From Peribacillus butanolivorans (lineage in GTDB: Bacteria; Bacillota; Bacilli; Bacillales; DSM-1321): 64,000 nt of DNA. The notes beneath the pieces were generated by a model. It was given only the letters and a program-made list of their open reading frames with translations, had not been told where the DNA came from and made no database searches. Location: assembly GCF_001273755.1 (NCBI RefSeq), contig NZ_LGYA01000001.1, positions 1,384,857-1,448,856 of the forward strand, given 5' to 3'. The position numbers were made by a program, and so were the translations under genes. Positions 59,177 through 64,000 of this stretch are shown here, piece by piece; positions within the stretch are counted from its first letter, which is position 1, and every line of letters begins with the position of its first letter.

Positions 59177-59869
59177 CTAACAACTGTACTTGAACTTAGG
59201 CTCTGTCTGAATATAAAAGGCATTTCTTACTTGTGCACTCCAATTTGCAAAGGCTGATCTCCATTCAGGAGTGTTAAAGAATTGATCTACAGTTTGAGTT
59301 TCAGAATGCCAAACTATAAATAGGTTGAGTGGGGCAATTCCTCCTGCCCAAATTCCATTATTTGCGTCAGTATCTTCTTCCCTTACTAATAATAAGGGTA
59401 GACCAAATTGAAAAGCCATTGAAGGTTCTACTTGTGAATAAACTGATCCTTCCCAGAACGGAGTGGATGGTGGAAGGGGTCCCTCATTGACGCCAACTGT
59501 CTTAATTTGAAAACGACGGAGGTTTACTGCCAACATTCCATAGCTTGATGAAACTAACCGACGAATATCGGTTAAAATGGCTTCGGGATAACTTTCGCTT
59601 AAAGGTAGTGTACGTGGAAAAAGCAAAGCATTCTCAATCTCAAAAATTAGACGGTTTAGAAACTGTCGTTGGTTATCATTTAAATGAGTTGTCGTACTTA
59701 AAAATATGGGAATACGATAAGCACGGTCAATACACTCTTGGTGTGCCGATGATGAATATACTTCTTCCTTTAAAGGTTCATTTTTAGAATTGCTTGAGGA
59801 ATCTGTACCTTTATTATCTTTATCTTTATGTTTATCTTTATCTTTATCTTTATTTTTATCACTACCCAC
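59177..59869 (-). CDS. STALD/SLOG-like predicted nucleotide-binding protein with Lys-Asp repeat head
   Basis: 230 residues on the minus strand from the GTG at 59869, chosen because AAGGAG lies 9 bases before it; the ATG at 59878 touches that RBS with no spacing. A Lys-Asp repeat and Ser/Asn linker (1-38) precede one globular domain (about 46-225): YRIPIFLSTTTHLNDNQ, LFPRTLPLSESYPEAILTDIRRLVSSSYGMLAVN, then SQVEPSMAFQFGLPLLLVRE and a Trp-rich end. This pattern resembles the STALD/TIR-like families that bind NAD-derived ligands in defence systems such as Thoeris. No effector domain or partner gene is visible. Identification is tentative. Confidence 0.6.
   Translation of the reverse strand: MGSDKNKDKDKDKHKDKDNKGTDSSSNSKNEPLKEEVYSSSAHQECIDRAYRIPIFLSTTTHLNDNQRQFLNRLIFEIENALLFPRTLPLSESYPEAILTDIRRLVSSSYGMLAVNLRRFQIKTVGVNEGPLPPSTPFWEGSVYSQVEPSMAFQFGLPLLLVREEDTDANNGIWAGGIAPLNLFIVWHSETQTVDQFFNTPEWRSAFANWSAQVRNAFYIQTEPKFKYSC
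59814..59860. repeat. 6-base tandem repeat encoding Lys-Asp
   Basis: About seven TTTATC-type hexamers on the plus strand; on the minus strand they encode the alternating Asp-Lys head of the STALD-like protein, with a few His/Asn variants. It is frame-preserving, so its copy number can vary without breaking the gene. Confidence 0.7.
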
Positions 59870-59891
59870 TTTTCTCATCTCCTTTTTTAAT

Positions 59892-59900
59892 TAATATATG
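59892..59900 (-). promoter_or_regulatory. SigK-type -10 upstream of the STALD-like gene
   Basis: On the minus strand CATATATTA matches CATANNNTA fully. The expected AC at a 17-base spacing is TC here. Short leader of about 16 bases to the start at 59869. Weak support. The 845-base region 59870-60714 holds this site, two decayed fragments and a terminator. Confidence 0.25.
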
Positions 59901-60080
59901 GGAAAGGATTAAGTATTGATTGGACATAACAATCTGACTTCTATCCCTTTTTTTGATAAGGACTTTAAAGAACAAAAACTAATAATTTATGCCTAAATTT
60001 GATTTTTTTGTTTTAAACCTACAGACTGATTAGTATTTGTACTATCAAATCAGGGTGACGATGGAAAAGGAGGATTATAA

Positions 60081-60275
60081 GATTTTCCGATTAAACCAGC
60101 AGGAATCTATTTTGGATTAAATAAAAATCGATCCTAGGTTAAAAACGTAAGGTCAATATTTGACGAAGATATAAAGATTACAAGGGTTAGTATGCAAAAT
60201 GATGCATATTTTAACCTTGAATCTTATGAATGGAAACAAAAAGGGAAAACATTAAGCTTTGTACAAAAAGATTGA
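60081..60275 (+). pseudogene. Decayed gene fragment with internal stop
   Basis: One frame of 65 codons, including a single internal TAG, ends in TGA at 60275. It reads DFPIKPAGIYFGLNKNRS, stop, then VKNVRSIFDEDIKITRVSMQ and onward to KTLSFVQKD. The protein-like composition on both sides of the stop and a good terminator 84 bases downstream suggest the 3' part of a former plus-strand gene. No family recognised. Confidence 0.35.
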
Positions 60276-60358
60276 GCTTCTGATACATCTATGTTTTATA
60301 TAACTTACAGGTGCGTTAGTTCCATAGGATGCAATAATGAAGACCACAATAAGTGGTA

Positions 60359-60391
60359 AAGCCCTTCTCTTAATTGAGAGGGGCTTATTTA
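60359..60391 (+). terminator. Terminator after the decayed fragment
   Basis: AAGCCCTTCTC pairs with GAGAGGGGCTT around ttaatt, followed by ATTTATTTT. It has no intact plus-strand gene to serve. Confidence 0.7.
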
Positions 60392-60520
60392 TTTTCATCT
60401 CTGAACATTAAATGATATTAGTCCAAAGTAAAGGGCCCTAAATCAGGGACATTTGTAGGACTTATTCTGCTAAAGCACCTCTTAGTTGAACAACGATTCA
60501 TTGTAGATAAGTTACTTATT

Positions 60521-60625
60521 TTATTTAAATTTTTTATCAATTATTTTAGTTCTTTGATGAAGAACTAAATAACTTACTAAGGCCCCTACTGTATTAAGTA
60601 TATTGAATATGTTGTGAGAAATATC
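60521..60625 (-). pseudogene. Possible remnant of a membrane-protein C terminus
   Basis: A 34-codon minus-strand frame between two stops, with no start codon: DISHNIFNILNTVGALVSY, then LVLHQRTKIIDKKFK and stop. It looks like the last membrane helix and charged tail of a larger protein. Too short to be sure; could be chance. Confidence 0.25.
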
Positions 60626-60714
60626 TCATTGAATCAATTTGAATTTGTCATACAAAGCTTGTAATTTTTATAACCTTAGAAAGAAGTTAATTATGATCAG
60701 AAAGGAGCGGAAAT

Positions 60715-62244
60715 ATGCTTCTCTCTAAATTTGTAGATGAACTTCCTATCCCACCTATTTTAAAAGCTCGATGGAAAGATCAATTTCATACTTATTATGA
60801 AGTGAATATGACAGAATTTAAACAATCACTCCATAGTGAGTTAAATGATACAACTGTATGGGGCTATGAAGGCAGCTATCCAGGACCTACAATTGAAGTA
60901 GAGAGCGGAGAAAAAGTGTTTATCAAATGGATCAACAATCTTCCAGAAAAACATCTATTGCCGGTAGACTATACGGTACATGGTGCCCATTTGGATGTAC
61001 CGGAAGTACGAACGGTAGTACATGTTCATGGCGCTAGTGTTGAACCGGAAAGTGATGGCTACCCGGAGGCTTGGTTTACAAAAGGATTCAAACAAGTGGG
61101 TCCATATTTTAGAAAGCAAATATATCAATATGATAATAACATGCGGGCTTGCAACCTCTGGTATCATGATCATTCACTTGGTATCACAAGACTCAATGTA
61201 TATTCTGGATTGTCAGGATTTTACTTTGTAAGAGAGCAACGGGAAAGTTTGTTAAATTTACCAGCTGGTCAATACGAAATCCCTCTTATGATTCAAGACA
61301 AAACCTTTAATTATGATGGTTCTCTTTATTACCCAAGAAAGCCAGAAAAACCAGTTGTGGAATTAGAAACATCGATAGTTCCTGAATTTTTTGGGAATAC
61401 AATCCTAGTGAATGGCAAAGTATGGCCCTATTTAAAAGTGGAACCACGTAAATATCGATTTAGGCTGCTTAATGCATCTAACACCCGTTTCTATAGGTTC
61501 AAGCTTGATTCGGGACAACTTATTTATCAAATCGGAACGGATGGAGGATTAATGGAATATCCAATAGGAGTCAAAGAAATCATATTGGCACCTGCAGAAA
61601 GAGCAGATGTCATCATTGATTTTACCAATCTTGAGGAAAAGAATATTATCGTGAAAAATGACGCCCCCGCACCTTTTCCAGATGGGGATCCTGCAAATGC
61701 AGTAGGTATAGTGATGGAATTTAGAGTCTCTCTTCCTCTTACAAGTATTGATACCAGTGTTATTCCGTCGTATATGGAGCCTTTTCCAAAGATAATTGAA
61801 CAGTCAGCTTCAAAGGAGAGATACTTAACTTTAAATGATAATATGGATCAGTACGGACGGGAATTCATGTTATTAGATAATAAACCGTGGGATGCCCCTA
61901 TTACAGAAAATCCAAAATTGGGATCAACCGAAATATGGTATTTAATTAACTTAACTACAGATACACACCCTATTCATCTTCACTTAATTGATTTTCAAAT
62001 AGTAGACCGGAGAGATTTCGATGTAGAAAAGTATAATAAGGAGAGAATTATCCATTATACGGGCCCCGCGTTGCCACCCGAACCACAAGAACGAGGAGGG
62101 AAGGATACAGTAAGAGCTAATCCTAAACAAGTAACTCGAATTATCATGAAGTTTGGTCCCTATACAGGATTGTATGTTTGGCACTGTCATATATTGGAGC
62201 ACGAGGATTATGAGATGATGAGACCATATATTGTTATCCGATAA
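60715..62244 (+). CDS. cotA: CotA-type spore-coat laccase (multicopper oxidase)
   Basis: 509 residues, ATG with AGAAAGGAGCGGAAAT in front. All four copper-binding motifs are present: VVHVHGAS near 102, WYHDHSLG near 151, HPIHLHLIDFQ near 421, and VWHCHILEHEDYEMM near 490. Length and the sequence GYPEAWFTKGF, NGKVWPYLKVEPRKYRFR, and TEIWYLIN follow B. subtilis CotA (513 residues), the coat laccase that makes brown pigment. No signal peptide, as in CotA. It lies inside the presumed integrated segment; no clear SigK promoter was found. Confidence 0.93.
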   Translation: MLLSKFVDELPIPPILKARWKDQFHTYYEVNMTEFKQSLHSELNDTTVWGYEGSYPGPTIEVESGEKVFIKWINNLPEKHLLPVDYTVHGAHLDVPEVRTVVHVHGASVEPESDGYPEAWFTKGFKQVGPYFRKQIYQYDNNMRACNLWYHDHSLGITRLNVYSGLSGFYFVREQRESLLNLPAGQYEIPLMIQDKTFNYDGSLYYPRKPEKPVVELETSIVPEFFGNTILVNGKVWPYLKVEPRKYRFRLLNASNTRFYRFKLDSGQLIYQIGTDGGLMEYPIGVKEIILAPAERADVIIDFTNLEEKNIIVKNDAPAPFPDGDPANAVGIVMEFRVSLPLTSIDTSVIPSYMEPFPKIIEQSASKERYLTLNDNMDQYGREFMLLDNKPWDAPITENPKLGSTEIWYLINLTTDTHPIHLHLIDFQIVDRRDFDVEKYNKERIIHYTGPALPPEPQERGGKDTVRANPKQVTRIIMKFGPYTGLYVWHCHILEHEDYEMMRPYIVIR

Positions 62245-62444
62245 TAGACTGTATCCTGTCAATCCTCAATGCACGCTAGGGTATATTTTAATACAGAGCA
62301 TGCGATTTTTTTGAATGTATTCAAGGAGATTGGAAGCGTAATATAAAATCTAGTGATAAAGTTACTTTTACTCATTTACTTAATTTATCAATCCTATGTA
62401 CTCATGACTTTTCATTTCCGAATAGAAAATTTGTAGTCATTTTT

Positions 62445-62469
62445 GTGGTCATTCATATTATGGTGGTCA
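62445..62469. repeat. Right GTGGTCA repeats, candidate integrase arm sites; 62245-62806 gap
   Basis: GTGGTCA at 62445-62451 and 62463-62469, with a near copy GTAGTCA at 62433-62439. They are inverted relative to the TGACCAC pair at the left border. The 562-base region after cotA contains a weak hairpin near 62265-62315, these sites, the right att copy and its terminator; no gene is seen. Confidence 0.4.
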
Positions 62470-62650
62470 CCCAATGTGTAAATAAGTATTATTAAATCCA
62501 GCACATACTTGGATACGATTATTCAATACTAGGATTTAACCTTTTCAAATTTCATATTCCGACTAGTTTCTTCTATAATATATGAGAATTAAAAAATTGA
62601 TTCCTCTCTATAATTTAGTGGAGTGTAGCGAAAATATATGAAATCGACTT

Positions 62651-62691
62651 TTTAAAAGAGTCATGTAATTAATAGCAATGGAGAACCCTTT
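62651..62691. other. Right attachment-site copy (attR), second mutL 3' end
   Basis: TTT AAA AGA GTC ATG TAA encodes F-K-R-V-M-stop, the same as the mutL end, with synonymous differences at four bases. It shares GTCATGTAATTA (62660-62671) and TGGAGAACCCTTT (62679-62691) with the left copy. The reading frame upstream is closed by a TGA. It marks the right border of the presumed element, 4397 bases from the left core. Confidence 0.7.
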
Positions 62692-62717
62692 TTATATAGG
62701 GTTCTCCATTGTTTTTT
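62676..62717 (+). terminator. Orphan mutL-type terminator at the right border
   Basis: CAATGGAGAACCCT pairs perfectly with AGGGTTCTCCATTG around ttttatat, followed by six T residues. It follows the F-K-R-V-M-stop remnant just as the other terminator follows mutL, and today has no complete gene upstream on its strand except cotA, 430 bases away. Confidence 0.8.
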
Positions 62718-62806
62718 GAATGAAAAAATCACTTAATAACACCTATTTATTTTTTAAAACCTGTCTTTTAAATTTTTTTAAAAATTATCAGATGATGAGT
62801 AAACTT

Positions 62807-63451
62807 TTAGTAAAAATAATACTGAGTATTAGGTGGAATTTGATAGTTATATGCAGGAGTTGTATACATTTGGTTTTCATAGTGATTTATATACTGCTGC
62901 GGATATTGATGTGTAACCCCTTCACTAGCTCTGTTGCAGTTAGCAGGTGGACCAATAAATGTTGCTGGTTTGACTGGTGCAATTGCTTTTTTCCATTGGT
63001 TTTCATCCATGCAATAGGTATGCGCCATAATATCCGGAGGTGTCAATTTCAAGATATCCGAACCAAGAATTACTTCGGGCGTTGGTGCATTAAAAATAGC
63101 AAGTAGATGTGTGTCATCAAGAGTCGCCACTTCATAATGCCACCAACCTTGTGGAACGTTGGCTACTTGACCAGGTGTAATAGGATAATTCTGTATTTGT
63201 TTTGTAAAAGGATTCAGTAATGAAACAGTTGCAGCTCCAGAAATACAGTAAACTAGTTCTGCAGCATTTTGGTGATAATGAGGTTCCACCACATTGTTGA
63301 CGCTCAGGAAAATATCTAGTAAAGAGGTATTTTCAAGTGTGTTCAATTGTTTGACACCTAATATATTTATATAGTTTTGATTATCTTTTTTTACGAGGAG
63401 ACTTTTATTTATATCAAAAGTGAATTGTGTTGATGGTGAAGTGTAGTCCAT
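62807..63451 (-). CDS. Cupin-domain protein, probable spore component
   Basis: 214 residues on the minus strand. One cupin barrel (about 30-135): metal ligands in EPHYHQNAAELVYCISG (two His and Glu, about 56-65) and the second His in PQGWWHYEV near 105; PGQVANVP is the inter-motif block. Resembles germin/oxalate-decarboxylase-like single cupins of Bacillus. The C-terminal tail (about 170-214) is rich in Tyr, Asn, Pro and Gln. A SigK-like promoter upstream suggests mother-cell expression. Enzymatic activity not predicted. Confidence 0.82.
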   Translation of the reverse strand: MDYTSPSTQFTFDINKSLLVKKDNQNYINILGVKQLNTLENTSLLDIFLSVNNVVEPHYHQNAAELVYCISGAATVSLLNPFTKQIQNYPITPGQVANVPQGWWHYEVATLDDTHLLAIFNAPTPEVILGSDILKLTPPDIMAHTYCMDENQWKKAIAPVKPATFIGPPANCNRASEGVTHQYPQQYINHYENQMYTTPAYNYQIPPNTQYYFY

Positions 63452-63498
63452 ATATGAAACCCTAGTATATCATTCCTTTTAAAAATCGTAGTTTAATG

Positions 63499-63526
63499 CA
63501 GGATATGTATATATTCATTTTAATGT
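63499..63526 (-). promoter_or_regulatory. SigK-like promoter of the cupin gene; 63452-64000 region
   Basis: On the minus strand AC (63526-63525), 17-base spacer, CATATCCTG (63507-63499), about 48 bases before the start codon. The last 549 bases of the window hold this site, a terminator at 63705-63740, a possible gene fragment at 63776-63889 and nothing else I can support. Confidence 0.45.
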
Positions 63527-63704
63527 GCAAAAGCCTAGTTAAAAATAAATTGTTGTACAGTTTGTAACAAATGCAAATGGGAATCCGATGTAAGAGTAAT
63601 ATAATAATTAATTCACCTAAGGTGTTTACAAAATAAAAGCATAAAGATGGCATGGATAACTCAATTTTTACTTCAATTTAATACTATTAATTTAAATAAT
63701 ATAA

Positions 63705-63740
63705 AAAGTTCAGGCGTATAATTTCAAACGTCTGAACTTT
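63705..63740. terminator. Hairpin terminator near the window end
   Basis: AAAGTTCAG(g)CGT pairs with ACG(t)CTGAACTTT around ataatttcaa. A run of A precedes it on the plus strand, so on the minus strand T residues follow the stem, fitting termination of a leftward gene such as the fragment at 63776. Confidence 0.65.
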
Positions 63741-63775
63741 GTTTAATTGGTTATATTAAATAGTAATGTTTAATT

Positions 63776-63889
63776 TTATTGTGCTAGAACTAGGAAGGTA
63801 CTAGACCAGTTAGGATAAATTCCGGTTGAAATTGGATATATAGTCCATTTTTGTTCTGTGGTAAACAGCTCACAGAAAATCCAAAACAT
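63776..63889 (-). pseudogene. Possible 3' fragment of a leftward gene
   Basis: 37 codons on the minus strand starting MFWIFCELFTTEQKW and ending SSTFLVLAQ, with a terminator just downstream. An in-frame TGA lies 4 codons before the ATG, and other frames upstream carry short protein-like stretches, so it may be the end of a frameshifted gene. No family recognised. Confidence 0.2.
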
Positions 63890-64000
63890 TAATCCGTATC
63901 ATGGCCTGTTGACATATACTTTATTTTTGTTCGTCCCTGAGAAATAGATCTATAAACCTAAGCTGCTGTTGAAATTTATTGCGTCTCAAGTCTGAAAATC

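Noticed and set aside
60649-60657. SigK -10 (CATACAAAG) for cotA
   Set aside because: The last bases do not fit and no AC lies at 16-17 bases upstream; kept out of the feature list.
62720-63106. 128-codon plus-strand frame at the right border
   Set aside because: Antisense to the clear cupin gene; Cys/Ile-rich shadow without RBS.
63462-63653. 63-codon minus-strand frame upstream of the cupin gene
   Set aside because: Covers the cupin promoter region, has no RBS and an AT-driven composition.

Overview
This window is a chromosomal segment from a low-GC, endospore-forming Firmicute of the Bacillaceae. The gene order is that of the Bacillus polC to mutL region: polC, rimP-nusA-rnpM-ylxQ-infB-ylxP-rbfA-truB-ribF, rpsO, pnp, ylxY, mlpA, ymxH, spoVFAB, asd-dapG-dapA, rnjB, tepA-ylzJ, spoIIIE, ymfC, a nucleoside ABC importer, ymfF-ymfH-ymfI-ymfJ-ymfK-rodZ-pgsA-cinA-recA-rny-ymdB-spoVS, korAB, tdh, miaB-ymcA, cotE, mutS-mutL. 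Spore genes (spoVFA/B, spoVS, cotE, spoIIIE, cotA-like) show that it sporulates. The species cannot be fixed from sequence alone; a Peribacillus/Bacillus relative is likely.

Layout. 1-14.5 kb: end of polC, the translation/transcription-factor operon, S15 with an autoregulatory leader, and PNPase. 14.6-26.1 kb: dipicolinate synthase and the lysine/DAP pathway, RNase J, TepA, SpoIIIE. 26.4-32.1 kb: a GntR regulator and a BMP-type nucleoside importer. 32.3-44.7 kb: paired M16 peptidases, EF-P modification, cell shape, phospholipid synthesis, RecA with an SOS box, RNase Y, YmdB, SpoVS. 44.8-53.4 kb: dipeptidase, 2-oxoacid:ferredoxin oxidoreductase, a low-complexity Arg-Asp/His/Phe-Gly protein with a SigK-like promoter, threonine dehydrogenase followed by a 23-codon remnant of kbl, MiaB, YmcA, CotE. 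53.7-58.3 kb: mutS-mutL.

From 58.26 kb on, the conserved order ends. The last codons of mutL and its terminator are repeated 4.4 kb downstream (58263 and 62660). The second copy still spells F-K-R-V-M-stop with synonymous changes, and a decayed tyrosine integrase lies just inside the left copy. This looks like the scar of an integrative element that targets the 3' end of mutL. Inside it are a STALD/SLOG-like predicted nucleotide-binding protein with a Lys-Asp repeat, gene debris, and a CotA-type laccase. Beyond the right copy lies a cupin with a SigK-like promoter.

The most interesting points are the mutL attachment-site duplication, the stand-alone STALD-like protein inside it, the RD/His/FG protein, and the precise internal deletion of kbl. 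All identifications come from reading motifs and gene order; no database search was run.
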